Source of the DNA: an uncultured Xanthomonas sp.
Lineage (GTDB): Bacteria; Pseudomonadota; Gammaproteobacteria; Xanthomonadales; Xanthomonadaceae
Direction: 5' to 3'
DNA length: 64,000 nt
Assembly (NCBI GenBank): GCA_943912265.1
Contig: CALTTS010000016.1
Span: forward strand, 13,385-77,384
Both the position numbers and the translations under genes were made by a program. Positions within the stretch are counted from its first letter, which is position 1, and each line of letters begins with the position of its first letter. The notes under the pieces were generated by a model. That model made no database searches and was not told the DNA's origin. It worked only from the letters and a program-made list of their open reading frames with translations. This document shows, piece by piece, positions 1-8,648 of the stretch.

Positions 1-480
1 GACCGCGGCGATGCGCGGCTGGGCCGGCGAGGCGAACACCGGGCGCGGCGCGGGCGGGCGCGTGGCCTGTTCGGCGCTGGCGCGGATCAGCCGTTCGGTC
101 GCGCGGTCGGTGCTGCGGGCGATGCCCGGGTCGCCGGCGCCGACCCAGCGCGCCAGCGGCGGCAGGACGGCGGCGGGGATGCCCAGTGGCAGGTTGCGGC
201 CGGTCAATGCGGTCGTCGGCGCGGTGTCCGGCGGCAGCGCGGCGGGGGCGGCCGCGCGCGGCGGCGGGGCCACGGCCGCCGCGGTTCCGGCCGCGGCCGG
301 CGGGGCGAAGGCCTTCAGCGTGCTGCGCACCAGGTTCTCGTCGTAGTCGGTGGCGGCGATGACCTCCACGCCGTCGGCGGTGGCGCGGTTGGACAGGATC
401 ACCGCATCCGGCCCCTGTTCCTGGCGCACCTGGATCAGGGCGGCGCGCATGTCCGTGGCGTAATAGCGTTTGATCTTCAT
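1..480 (-). CDS. flhF: Flagellar biosynthesis GTPase FlhF, N-terminal part (cut by window edge)
   Basis: FlhF is an SRP-type GTPase that sets the position and number of polar flagella. Only the first 160 residues are present; the frame is open to base 1, so the GTPase (NG) domain lies outside. The protein begins MKIKRYYATDMRAALIQVR, a typical FlhF start, followed by an Ala/Pro-rich linker of the kind found between the N-terminal and GTPase domains. A GAGG ribosome site lies 8 nt before the ATG. It follows flhB-flhA, the usual order flhB-flhA-flhF-fleN-fliA. Confidence 0.93.
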   Translation of the reverse strand, partial: MKIKRYYATDMRAALIQVRQEQGPDAVILSNRATADGVEVIAATDYDENLVRSTLKAFAPPAAAGTAAAVAPPPRAAAPAALPPDTAPTTALTGRNLPLGIPAAVLPPLARWVGAGDPGIARSTDRATERLIRASAEQATRPPAPRPVFASPAQPRIAAV

Positions 481-483
481 GGG

Positions 484-603
484 TCAGGCCTCGGCGCGGG
501 AACGGGGGAAAGGAGTGGGACGGACGGCGGCACGGCATGCGACGGTCGGCGGTGGGGCGGCGGAGTGGGTCGTTAACATGCTCGTGTGGTCCTGGTTTGC
601 CAT
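484..603 (-). CDS. Possible 39-residue small ORF between flhA and flhF
   Basis: An ATG-started frame of 39 codons nearly fills the 140-bp gap between flhA and flhF, and its TGA ends 3 nt before the flhF ATG. The product would be Ala/Pro/Arg-rich with no recognised domain. The only upstream purine run (GAGG) is about 15 nt from the ATG, which is poor spacing. Open frames arise easily by chance at this GC content, so coding is doubtful. Confidence 0.15.
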   Translation of the reverse strand: MANQDHTSMLTTHSAAPPPTVACRAAVRPTPFPRSRAEA

Positions 604-620
604 TGCGTGTTTCGGGTGCC

Positions 621-2699
621 TCAGCTGATCGTGCCGATCAGCTTCAACCGCTTGTCTTCGGGGACTTCGTTGTAGGCCAGCACCGACAGTGCCGGGACGC
701 TGTGCCGCACCAGCCGCGCCAGCGCGCCGCGCACCGGGCCGGGTACCAGCAGCACGGCCGGTTCGTCCTTGGCCTGCTGGCGGTTGACGCATTCGGCCAG
801 GCTCTGGTGCAGGCGTTCGGCCAGGCCGGGTTCGAGCGCGGCGCCGCTGCCCTGGATGGAATCCTGCAAGACCCGTTCCAGTTGCGGCGCCAGCGTGTAG
901 ACGGGCAGTTCGTCGGTGTTGCCGGCGATTTCCTGGACGATGAAGCGTCCCAGCGCGGCGCGCACGGCCGCGGTCAGCTGTGCCGGGTCCTGGGTCTGCG
1001 GGGCCGAATCGATCAGCGCCTCGACGATCCGCCGCAGCTGGCGGATCGGCACGCGCTCGGTCAGCAGGTTCTGCAGCACCCGCACCACCACCGACAGCGG
1101 CAGCGCCTTGGGCGTCAGATCCTCGACGAGCTTGGGCGCGCTGCGGCCGAGCGTGGCCAGCAGCTGCTGCACCTCGTCGTGGCCGAGCAGTTCCGGCGCG
1201 TGGTCGCGGATCAGCGTGGACAGGTGGGTGGCGACCACGGTGGCCGGGTCGACCACGGTGTAGCCCAGCGATTCGGCCTGGGCGTGCTGGGCCGGCAGGA
1301 TCCACACGGCATCCAGGCCGAAGGCCGGGTCCTTGCCGGGCAGGCCGTCGATCGGGCCGAGCGCGCCGCCCGGGTCGAGCGCCAGCTCGCGGTCCGGGTG
1401 GATGTCGGCGGTGGCCACCGGCACGCCGTGCACCAGCAGCCGGTAGCTGGCCGGGCCGAGTTCGAGGTTGTCGCGGATGTGCACCGGCGGGATCAGGAAG
1501 CCCAGGTCCTGGGTCAGCTTGCGGCGCACGGACTTGATCCGCGACATCAGCTCGCCGCCCTGGTTCTTGTCCACCAGCGGGATCAGCCGGTAGCCGACCT
1601 CCAGGCCGAGCGGGTCCACCGGGCGCAGCTCGTCCCAGGTCAGTTCGTTGCTGGCCGCAGCGGTCGCGGCGGCCGCGGCCGGGTCGGGCTTGCCGGCGGC
1701 GGCGGGCTGCTGCTGTTTCTTCCACAGTTTCCAGGCGGCGAAGCCGAGCACCGCCGCCAGCGACAGGAAGGCGAGGTTGGGCATGCCCGGCACCAGCCCG
1801 ACCAGGCCGATCACGCCGGCGGCCATCGCCAGCGCGCGGTGCTGGCCGAACACCTGGCTGACCATCGCCTTGCCCATGTCCTGCGAGCGCGAGGCGCGGG
1901 TGACCAGCATCGCCACCGCGCTGGACACCAGCAGCGCCGGCAGCTGCGCCACCAGACCGTCGCCGATGGACAGCAGGGTGTAGGTCCTGGCCGCATCGCC
2001 CACCGGCATGCCGTGCTGGAGCACGCCGATGGCCAGGCCGCCGACCAGGTTGATGACCAGGATCAGGATGCCGGCGATGGCGTCGCCGCGGATGAACTTG
2101 CTGGCGCCGTCCATCGCGCCGTAGAAGTCGGCTTCCTCGCGCACTTCCTCGCGGCGCAGCTTGGCCTCCTCGCGGGTCAGCAGGCCGGCATTGAGGTCGG
2201 CGTCGATGGCCATCTGCTTGCCGGGCATGGCGTCGAGGATGAAGCGCGCGGACACTTCCGAGATGCGCCCGGCGCCCTTGGTGATGACCACGAAGTTGAT
2301 GATGGTCAGGATCGCGAACACCACGATGCCGACCGCGTAGTTGCCGCCGACCACGAATTCGCCGAAGGATTCGATCACCTTGCCGGCCGCTTCCGGGCCG
2401 TTCTGGCCGTGCAGCAGCACCACCCGGGTGGAGGCCACGTTCAGCGCCAGGCGCAGCATCGTGGTCATCAGCAGCACGATCGGGAAGATGGTGAAGTCCA
2501 GCGGGCGCTGCACGTAGATCACCGCCAGCATCACCACCAGCGACAGCGCGATGTTGAAGCTGAACAGCATGTCCAGCACCGGCGGCGCCAGCGGCAGCAC
2601 CACCATCGCCAGCATCGCCAGCACGATGATCGGCGCGCCCAGGCCGTTGCGCAGCAGGTCGGCCATGCGCGAGGTCACGCGGGATGCCACGGCGCTCAT
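621..2699 (-). CDS. flhA: Flagellar type III export gate protein FlhA
   Basis: FlhA is the large inner-membrane component of the flagellar export gate and docks chaperone-substrate complexes. The 692-residue length is normal for the family. The first ~330 residues carry about eight hydrophobic segments with the conserved stretch NVASTRVVLLHG and the loop after FGEFVVGGNYAVG. The rest is the soluble FlhA-C domain ending KLIGTIS. The chosen ATG (MSAVASRV) overlaps the flhB stop in an ATGA arrangement, which points to translational coupling; the frame stays open much further upstream but that part is antisense noise. Confidence 0.97.
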   Translation of the reverse strand: MSAVASRVTSRMADLLRNGLGAPIIVLAMLAMVVLPLAPPVLDMLFSFNIALSLVVMLAVIYVQRPLDFTIFPIVLLMTTMLRLALNVASTRVVLLHGQNGPEAAGKVIESFGEFVVGGNYAVGIVVFAILTIINFVVITKGAGRISEVSARFILDAMPGKQMAIDADLNAGLLTREEAKLRREEVREEADFYGAMDGASKFIRGDAIAGILILVINLVGGLAIGVLQHGMPVGDAARTYTLLSIGDGLVAQLPALLVSSAVAMLVTRASRSQDMGKAMVSQVFGQHRALAMAAGVIGLVGLVPGMPNLAFLSLAAVLGFAAWKLWKKQQQPAAAGKPDPAAAAATAAASNELTWDELRPVDPLGLEVGYRLIPLVDKNQGGELMSRIKSVRRKLTQDLGFLIPPVHIRDNLELGPASYRLLVHGVPVATADIHPDRELALDPGGALGPIDGLPGKDPAFGLDAVWILPAQHAQAESLGYTVVDPATVVATHLSTLIRDHAPELLGHDEVQQLLATLGRSAPKLVEDLTPKALPLSVVVRVLQNLLTERVPIRQLRRIVEALIDSAPQTQDPAQLTAAVRAALGRFIVQEIAGNTDELPVYTLAPQLERVLQDSIQGSGAALEPGLAERLHQSLAECVNRQQAKDEPAVLLVPGPVRGALARLVRHSVPALSVLAYNEVPEDKRLKLIGTIS

Positions 2700-3823
2700 G
2701 CCTTGCCTCCGAATTCGTCGACATCGACCTGCGGCGCCAGCGGCAGCGGCGCGATGCCGTTGCGCCAGGCGCGCAGCTGGTACACGTAGGAAAGGATCTG
2801 GGCCACGGCGGTGTAGAGCCTCACGGGAATCTCGCGTCCGATGTCGCCTTCCCGATACAAGCTGCGTGCCAATGGCGGCGCCGAAACGATGGCGACCCGG
2901 TTGCGCTCGCCGACCTCGCGGATGCGGAAGGCCACCTCGTCCACGCCCTTGGCCACCACGACCGGCGCGTTCATCTTCTCGCCGTCGTACTTGAGCGCCA
3001 CCGCGTAGTGGGTGGGGTTGACCACGATCACGTCGGCCGAGGGCACCGCCTCCATCATCCGCCGCTGCGACAGCTGGCGCTGCATCTGGCGGATGCGGTT
3101 CTTGATCTCGGGCCGGCCCTCGCTTTCCTTCATCTCGTCGAGCAGCTGCTGGCGGGTCATCTTCAGCTTCCGCAGCCAGTTCCACTTCTGGTAGGGCGCG
3201 TCGATGGCGGCCAGCAGCGCCAGCGCGCCGGCGGTGGACAGCAGCAGGGTGGAGGTGAACGACATCCCGGTGCCGATCGCGGTCTCCAGCGGCTGCCGGA
3301 TCAGCGAGCGCAGCTGGTCGAAGCCGTGCCAGATGCACAGCACGGCGGCGGTGCCGACGAACAGCACGCGCAGCAGCGACTTGGTCAGCTCGGCCAGGCT
3401 CTCCGGGCCGTACAGGCGCTTGATCCCGCTGAGCGGGTTGAGCCGCCCGAAATTGGGCGTCAGCGATTTGGCGGAGAAGCGCAGGCTGCCCATCACCAGC
3501 GGCCCGACGAAGCTGGCCAGCAGGCCGATGGCGGCCAGCGGCAGCATCACCCAGGCCAGCTTGAGCAGCAGCAGGCCGGCATGGCCGAGCAGTTCGCCCG
3601 GGTGGTCGAGCAGGGCCCGGTCCGGGGTCAGCGCGGCCTTCATCCAGGTGGACGCGCCGCGCCCGATGGCCGGCCCGAACGCGAGCACGGCGAGCACGCC
3701 GCCGCCGAACACCGCCGCGGTGGACAGCTCGCGCGACTGCGGCACGTTGCCCTGTTCGCGGGCCTCGCGGAGCCGTTTTTCGGTCGGTAGTTCGGTGCGT
3801 TCGCCGGAATCGTCTTCGGCCAT
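2696..3823 (-). CDS. flhB: Flagellar export switch protein FlhB
   Basis: FlhB sits in the export gate and switches substrate class from rod/hook to filament after self-cleavage. The 375-residue protein has the N-terminal MAEDDSGERTELPTEKRL, four hydrophobic segments, and the autocleavage motif NPTH in VIVVNPTHYAVALKY. The start at 3823 is preferred over one 13 codons upstream (3862), because the upstream one would lie inside a sigma-54 promoter match at 3858-3873. The stop overlaps the flhA start by 4 bp. Confidence 0.97.
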   Translation of the reverse strand: MAEDDSGERTELPTEKRLREAREQGNVPQSRELSTAAVFGGGVLAVLAFGPAIGRGASTWMKAALTPDRALLDHPGELLGHAGLLLLKLAWVMLPLAAIGLLASFVGPLVMGSLRFSAKSLTPNFGRLNPLSGIKRLYGPESLAELTKSLLRVLFVGTAAVLCIWHGFDQLRSLIRQPLETAIGTGMSFTSTLLLSTAGALALLAAIDAPYQKWNWLRKLKMTRQQLLDEMKESEGRPEIKNRIRQMQRQLSQRRMMEAVPSADVIVVNPTHYAVALKYDGEKMNAPVVVAKGVDEVAFRIREVGERNRVAIVSAPPLARSLYREGDIGREIPVRLYTAVAQILSYVYQLRAWRNGIAPLPLAPQVDVDEFGGKA

Positions 3824-3857
3824 CTCGGGTGCCAGGACGTGAATCGTCCTCGGTCCG

Positions 3858-3873
3858 TGCAAGAACCGTTCCG
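3858..3873 (-). promoter_or_regulatory. Sigma-54 promoter candidate for flhB-flhA-flhF
   Basis: Reads CGGAACGGTTCTTGCA on the minus strand. GG and GC are at the exact -24/-12 spacing; it differs from TGGCACGnnnnTTGCW at the first and fourth bases. It lies 34 nt before the flhB ATG. Confidence 0.7.
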
Positions 3874-3919
3874 GTCGCGGCGCCAGCGGTCCGGCGCGCC
3901 GGGCGGGATGCCGGGCGGC

Positions 3920-6106
3920 TCAGTCCGGCAGCGGCAGCGGCCGGTCGAACAGGTAGCCCTGGCCCCAGTGCACGCCCATGGCCCGCAGCCGCTCCAGATG
4001 GGCCGGCGTCTCGACGAACTCGGCCACCGTCTCGGCGCCGCAGGCGCGGGCGATGGCCACCATCGCCTGCACGAAATCGTGGTCGCGGCGGTTGTCCGGC
4101 AGGTTGCGCACGAAGGTGCCGTCGATCTTCAGCAGGTCGATGTGGAGGCGCTGCAGGCGCTCGAAGCTCTGCATGCCGGTGCCGAAGTCGTCCAGCGCGA
4201 TCCAGCAGCCGCGCCGGCCGAGTTCCTCGAACAGCGGCCGGGCCTGGTCGAAATCGCTGCCGACGGCGTTCTCGGTCAGCTCGAAGCACAGCCGCGCGGC
4301 CAGTTCCGGGTGCTGGTCGATCCGCTGCAGCAGCCAGCGCCGGAAATCGCCCGAGGACAGGCTGCGCCCGGTCAGGTTGACCGAAAGCCGGGCATAGCCG
4401 GCGTTGCCGGGGTGCCGGACCATCCAGTCCAGCAGCAGCTCGACCACCGCCCGGTCCAGCTCGACGATGCCGCGGCTGGCCTCCAGTTCGGGCATGAATT
4501 CGGCCGGCGGCAGCAGGCGCCCGTCCTCGTCGCGCAGCCGGCACAGCACCTCGCCCATGTCGATGCCGGCGTGGCCGTCGATCCGGCGCAACGTCTGCAC
4601 GTGCAGGACGATGCGGCGGCGGCGCAGCAGGGCCAGCGCCAGCGAATGGGTGCGCAGGGTCCTGCGGTCCTCGTCGTGGCCGTCGACGGCGGCGATGCGC
4701 ACCGGCACCAGTTCGCCATGCCGGCGCGCGGCCTGCGCGGCCTTGTACGCGGCATGCAGCGCGGCGTCGAGCCCGGCCGGCAGCTCGAGCGGGGCGATGC
4801 CGAGGAAGGGTTCGACGTGCAGCGTGGTCTGGCGGTACTCGAAGGCGAAGCCGTCCAGCCGGCGCAGCAGGGCCGGCCAATCGCATTCGTCGGCGTGCGG
4901 CAGCAGCGCGAAACGGCCGATGCCCAGCGTGTAGGCCGCCACGTGCGGGCTCAGGTAGGCGTGCAGGGTGGCGGTCAGCGCCTCCTGCGCGGGCAGGCCG
5001 AGCGCGGCGGTCATGTCTTCCACCCGGTCGATCGCGAGGAAGCCGATGTCGCGCGGGCAGGCCGCGCGCCGGCCGAGGTCGTGGCGCAGCGCATTGACGT
5101 TGGGCACGCCGCTGAAGCCGTCGGTGCGCGAATCCTCGGCCATGCGCAGCAGGGCGTCGCGGTTGTCGCGCGCCATCAGCATCATGTAGACCAGCATCAT
5201 CTGCAGGCTGCTGACCTCGATGGCGGCATGGGCCAGCTGCTGGAACGAGGCGCCGGACGAGAGCCGGCCGCTGGCGGCGATGGCGCCGACCAGCAGCAGG
5301 CTGGAGGTGGCCAGCAACGGCGCCGAATAGCGCCACGGCAGGCGCGAGATGGCCCAGGCCAGCAGCGCCGCGATGGCGAAGCGCAGGTCGACGACGGCGG
5401 CCAGGCCGATCCTCAGCAGGTCCGGCCGGCTGGCCACGAACGCGCCCATCAGCGTCACCAGCAGGCTGGGCAACAGCCATTCCCACCACGGGATGCGGCC
5501 GGGGATGGGGGCCTGCTGGCGGTAGCCGGTCCACAGCATGATCACCGGCAGGGTGATCACCAGCACGCCGAAATGGCGGGCCAGCACCACGTTGCCCATG
5601 ACCCGGCCGATGGCGGCGTTGCCAGCGTGGCCGGCCAGGGTCTGGGTCAGCCAGAACGCCACGGCATGCAGCGCCGGGTACAGCAGCAGCGCCACCAGGA
5701 TGTAGGGCAGCAGGTCGCGGACGCGCAGGCGCTGGCGGGTGCCGGTCCGCGGCCAGCCGAGCAGGCGCGCGCAGCCGAGGGTGGCGAAATACATCGCCAC
5801 ATGGCCGGCGAGGAACGGCAGCGTGGCGGCCCAGGCGAAGTCCGGCGCGCGCTGGTAGCGCAGCAGCCAGCCGGCGAAGATCGCGGCGAAGGCCGTGATC
5901 AGGTAGAGCCGGTCGCGGGAGAGCAGCGCGATGGCCAGCACCAGCCCCCATTGCAGGTGCACCAGCGACGGCAGGGCCTGCGCGGACACGTTCTCCGCGG
6001 TGGCCGGCAGATAGGAAATGCGCAGGTTCTGCAGGGCCACGCACAGCAGCCCCAGCACCAGCGCGATGCCGAGGCGTCGCGACAGCGCGGCGGCCTCAGC
6101 GCGCAT
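3920..6106 (-). CDS. Membrane protein with degenerate GGDEF and intact EAL domain (c-di-GMP phosphodiesterase)
   Basis: A 728-residue protein that probably breaks down cyclic di-GMP. Residues 1-300 hold about eight hydrophobic helices, likely a membrane sensor of unassigned family. Residues ~325-430 look like a GGDEF domain whose signature has become GIGRF, so it is not a cyclase. Residues ~480-725 form an EAL domain with all usual catalytic positions: EVLCR, the Asn in SVNLTG, ELTE, DDFGTG, the Lys in LLKIDG, the Glu in AEFVET and the Gln in WGQGYLF. It sits alone between flhB and the end of fliR and has its own sigma-28-like promoter. No symbol is assigned. Confidence 0.88.
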   Translation of the reverse strand: MRAEAAALSRRLGIALVLGLLCVALQNLRISYLPATAENVSAQALPSLVHLQWGLVLAIALLSRDRLYLITAFAAIFAGWLLRYQRAPDFAWAATLPFLAGHVAMYFATLGCARLLGWPRTGTRQRLRVRDLLPYILVALLLYPALHAVAFWLTQTLAGHAGNAAIGRVMGNVVLARHFGVLVITLPVIMLWTGYRQQAPIPGRIPWWEWLLPSLLVTLMGAFVASRPDLLRIGLAAVVDLRFAIAALLAWAISRLPWRYSAPLLATSSLLLVGAIAASGRLSSGASFQQLAHAAIEVSSLQMMLVYMMLMARDNRDALLRMAEDSRTDGFSGVPNVNALRHDLGRRAACPRDIGFLAIDRVEDMTAALGLPAQEALTATLHAYLSPHVAAYTLGIGRFALLPHADECDWPALLRRLDGFAFEYRQTTLHVEPFLGIAPLELPAGLDAALHAAYKAAQAARRHGELVPVRIAAVDGHDEDRRTLRTHSLALALLRRRRIVLHVQTLRRIDGHAGIDMGEVLCRLRDEDGRLLPPAEFMPELEASRGIVELDRAVVELLLDWMVRHPGNAGYARLSVNLTGRSLSSGDFRRWLLQRIDQHPELAARLCFELTENAVGSDFDQARPLFEELGRRGCWIALDDFGTGMQSFERLQRLHIDLLKIDGTFVRNLPDNRRDHDFVQAMVAIARACGAETVAEFVETPAHLERLRAMGVHWGQGYLFDRPLPLPD

Positions 6107-6232
6107 GGTCGGGGTGCCGCCGATGCGGACACCGGCCGCTGCGGCCGGGACGGCATGGGCATGGGCATGGTCGAGGCAGGCGCATGGTTCCGGATGTCCT
6201 TCGGATCGCCGGGCCGGGCGGGCCCTTGGCTA

Positions 6233-6260
6233 CTATCGGCGTCCTTGCCGACAAACTGAA
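6233..6260 (-). promoter_or_regulatory. Sigma-28 (FliA) promoter candidate for the EAL gene
   Basis: Minus strand: -35 TTCAGTTT (6253-6260), 12-nt spacer, -10 GCCGATAG (6233-6240), against consensus TAAAGTTT-N11-GCCGATAA. It lies 126 nt before the ATG and would put the EAL protein in the late flagellar class. Confidence 0.6.
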
Positions 6261-6307
6261 GACGGGATTCCCGGTGGCGGTGCGCGCGGCCGTGCCCGGC
6301 GCGGCGC

Positions 6308-7111
6308 TCAGGGGGCCGCGGTCAGCTGCCGGCCGGCTTCGAACGCGCTCTCGAACAGGCGCTGCACCGGCGGGCCCATCTCGCCGGTGAGCAGGGTCAG
6401 CAGCAGCAGGCCGAGCAGCAGCGCGGTGGGCAGGCCGAGCTGGATCGGGTTCAGCGCCGGGGCGGCGCGCGAGAGCACGCCGAAGGCCAGGTTGACCGCC
6501 AGCATCGCCATCATCATCGGCAGCGCCAGCCCGACCGCGCCGCGCAGCATCGCGCCGAACAGCGTGGGGGCCTGCGACAGGAACTGCTGTGCATCCGGCA
6601 GGGCATGCCCGATGGGCATCGCGCGGTAGCTGTCCACCAGCGTGGTGATCAGTGCCAGGTGGCCGTTGAAGGCGAAGAACAGCAGGCCGAACACGAGGTA
6701 GAACCAGGTGCTGATCACGCCGGAGTTGACGCCGCGCAGCGGGTCGGACATCTGCGCGAAGGCCAGGCCGGTGCCCTGCGAGACCAGTTCGCCGGCCAGC
6801 GCGCCGGCCTCGAAGGCCAGCCGCAACATGAAGCCGATGGCCGCGCCGAGCAGGATCTCGCGCGCCACGCTCAGCACCGTGGCCGCGTCCCAGGCGAAGA
6901 TCGACGGCGCCGGCGGCAGCATCGGCGCGATTGCCATCGCCAGCGCGGCGGCCAGGATCACCCGCACGCGCTTGGACAGCGCGGTGGTGCCGATGATCGG
7001 CGTGGCCATCAGCATCGCGCCGGTGCGCAGCATGGTCCACATCACCGTGCCGACCATCGCGAAGGCCTGCTGGCCGTCGATGGTGGCCTGGGTGGCGGCG
7101 TCCAGCGGCAT
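6308..7111 (-). CDS. fliR: Flagellar export gate protein FliR
   Basis: FliR is a core membrane component of the flagellar type III export gate, assembling with FliP and FliQ. The 267-residue product has about six hydrophobic segments and the family stretch SQGTGLAFAQMSDP in the middle, with LNPIQLGLP near the C-terminal third. It is last of the fliL-M-N-O-P-Q-R run and starts 4 bp after the fliQ stop. Confidence 0.96.
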   Translation of the reverse strand: MPLDAATQATIDGQQAFAMVGTVMWTMLRTGAMLMATPIIGTTALSKRVRVILAAALAMAIAPMLPPAPSIFAWDAATVLSVAREILLGAAIGFMLRLAFEAGALAGELVSQGTGLAFAQMSDPLRGVNSGVISTWFYLVFGLLFFAFNGHLALITTLVDSYRAMPIGHALPDAQQFLSQAPTLFGAMLRGAVGLALPMMMAMLAVNLAFGVLSRAAPALNPIQLGLPTALLLGLLLLTLLTGEMGPPVQRLFESAFEAGRQLTAAP

Positions 7112-7115
7112 GGCC

Positions 7116-7385
7116 TCAGCCGATCAGGTGCGGGATGCGCTGGAACAGCGCGGTGGTGTATTCCACCAGCGAGCCGAGCAGGAAACTGCCCAGTGCGAAG
7201 ATCGCGGCGGTCAGCGCGATGGCCTTGGTGACGAAGGCGATGGTCGGCTCGTTGAGCTGGGTGGCCGCCTGGATCACGCCGATCACGATGCCCACCACCA
7301 GCGTCACCAGCAGCAACGGCCCGGCGACCATGATGGCCAGCTCCATGCCGCCGCGCAGCTCGGTCAGGGCGAGTTCGGGAGTCAT
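7116..7385 (-). CDS. fliQ: Flagellar export gate protein FliQ
   Basis: An 89-residue protein with two hydrophobic helices separated by the conserved AATQLNEPT loop, the normal size and layout of FliQ. FliQ subunits pack around the FliP-FliR core of the export channel. It lies 10 bp after fliP and 4 bp before fliR. Confidence 0.97.
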   Translation of the reverse strand: MTPELALTELRGGMELAIMVAGPLLLVTLVVGIVIGVIQAATQLNEPTIAFVTKAIALTAAIFALGSFLLGSLVEYTTALFQRIPHLIG

Positions 7386-7395
7386 CGTGGCGCCC

Positions 7396-8205
7396 TCAGG
7401 ACATGGGGTTGAAGCTGGCCGCCAGCGAGCCGATCACCAGCACCCAACCGTCCACCAGCACGAACAGCAGGATCTTGAACGGCGCGGAGATCAGCATCGG
7501 CGAGAGCATCATCATGCCCATCGACATCAGCACGCTGGCCACCACCAGGTCGATGATCACGAACGGGATGAAGATCAGGAAGCCGATCTCGAAGGCGGTC
7601 TTCAACTCGCTGGTGATGAACGAGGCCACCAGGATCGGGAACGGCACGTCCGAGGGATTCTTGTAGGTGCCGTCCTGCCCGGCCAGGCCGGCGAAGGTCA
7701 TCAGGTCGGTGTCGCGCACCTGGGCCAGCATGAACGAGCGGAACGGCGCGCTGCCCAGCTCCCAGGCGGTGTGGAAATCGATCTGGCCGTTGAGGTAGGG
7801 CGCAAAGCCGGCCTCCCAGGCCTTGGTGCCCACCGGCATCATCACCAGCATGGTCAGGAACAGCGCCAACCCGACCAGCACCTGGTTGGAGGGCGTCTGG
7901 CCGGTGCCCAGCGCCTGCCGCAGCAGCCCCAGCACGATGATGATGCGGGTGAAGGCGGTCATTGCCAGCAGCGCCGACGGGATCAGCGTGATCGCCGTCA
8001 TCACCAGCAGCGTCTGCAGCGGCAGGCTCACGCTCTGGTTGCCGATCTTGCCGACGGTGACGTTGGGCAGCGAAGGCAGGGTCGGCGCAGAGGCGCCGGC
8101 CGGTGCCGCCGCGGCAGGCACGTTGGCCGCGTCCTGGGCCGCCATCGCCCAGTGCGGCAGCAGGGCCAGCAGCAAGCCGAGCAGGAGGATGGAAAGACGG
8201 CGCAT
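7396..8205 (-). CDS. fliP: Flagellar export gate protein FliP
   Basis: FliP forms the pentameric core of the export channel. The 269-residue protein has a cleavable signal peptide (hydrophobic stretch then AMAAQ), the conserved block TAFTRIIIVLGLLRQALG, and the C-terminal FKILLFVLVDGW with the final hydrophobic helix. It is 2 bp after the fliO stop. Confidence 0.97.
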   Translation of the reverse strand: MRRLSILLLGLLLALLPHWAMAAQDAANVPAAAAPAGASAPTLPSLPNVTVGKIGNQSVSLPLQTLLVMTAITLIPSALLAMTAFTRIIIVLGLLRQALGTGQTPSNQVLVGLALFLTMLVMMPVGTKAWEAGFAPYLNGQIDFHTAWELGSAPFRSFMLAQVRDTDLMTFAGLAGQDGTYKNPSDVPFPILVASFITSELKTAFEIGFLIFIPFVIIDLVVASVLMSMGMMMLSPMLISAPFKILLFVLVDGWVLVIGSLAASFNPMS

Positions 8206-8207
8206 CG

Positions 8208-8648
8208 TCAGGGTTCCTTGCGTGGGCGCTTGCCCAGCGACTTGGCCAGGCGCTCGGCGAACACTTTGCCGAACTGGGGCATCTGCGGGGCTGCCGCGCC
8301 GGGCAGCGGCTCGGGCAGGGTGTGCAGGCGGGTGATGCCGCCGGCGGTGACGCCGAGCAGCAACTGCTGGCCGGCGACTTCCACCACCACCAGCCGTTCC
8401 TTGGCGCCGACTGCGGTGCTGGCCACCAGCCGCAGCTGGTCGTTCTGGCGGAAACCGCTGCCGGGCATGCGCTTGAGCAGCCAGGCCAGGCCGAGGATCA
8501 GCGCGATCACCAGCAACAGCGCGACCAGCGCGCCGAAAATGCCCGGTGTCGCCGGTGCGTATTGACCGACCTTCTGAGCAGGCAGCGTGGCGTGCGCGGT
8601 GCCGGCGGCCACGACGGTGGACAGGAATCCTGACGGCATGGCGGTCAC
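8208..8648 (-). CDS. fliO: Flagellar assembly protein FliO
   Basis: FliO helps assemble FliP in the membrane. This 146-residue protein has one hydrophobic helix at about residues 35-60 (GIFGALVALLLVIALILGLAW) followed by a small soluble domain with FRQNDQLRLVASTAVGAKERLVVVEV, typical of FliO. The chosen start is a GTG whose last bases overlap the fliN stop (GTGA); an ATG three codons later (8639) is the alternative. FliO is the least conserved member of this operon. Confidence 0.9.
   Translation of the reverse strand: MTAMPSGFLSTVVAAGTAHATLPAQKVGQYAPATPGIFGALVALLLVIALILGLAWLLKRMPGSGFRQNDQLRLVASTAVGAKERLVVVEVAGQQLLLGVTAGGITRLHTLPEPLPGAAAPQMPQFGKVFAERLAKSLGKRPRKEP

Noticed and set aside
4495..4680. 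Apparent loss of the EAL signature Glu in the membrane EAL protein
   Set aside because: An early alignment to LHVQTLRR suggested a missing Glu. The correct alignment places the signature at EVLCRLRDEDG, with all other catalytic residues present, so the domain is intact.
3836..6307. A plus-strand frame of about 800 codons opposite the EAL gene
   Set aside because: The minus-strand product has a complete EAL domain and membrane helices; the plus frame is Gln/His/Arg-rich noise.
621..8205. A virulence (Hrp-type) type III secretion system
   Set aside because: FlhA, FlhB and FliPQR are homologous to injectisome parts, but rod, hook, C-ring and flagellin genes surround them, and no secretin or needle gene is present.
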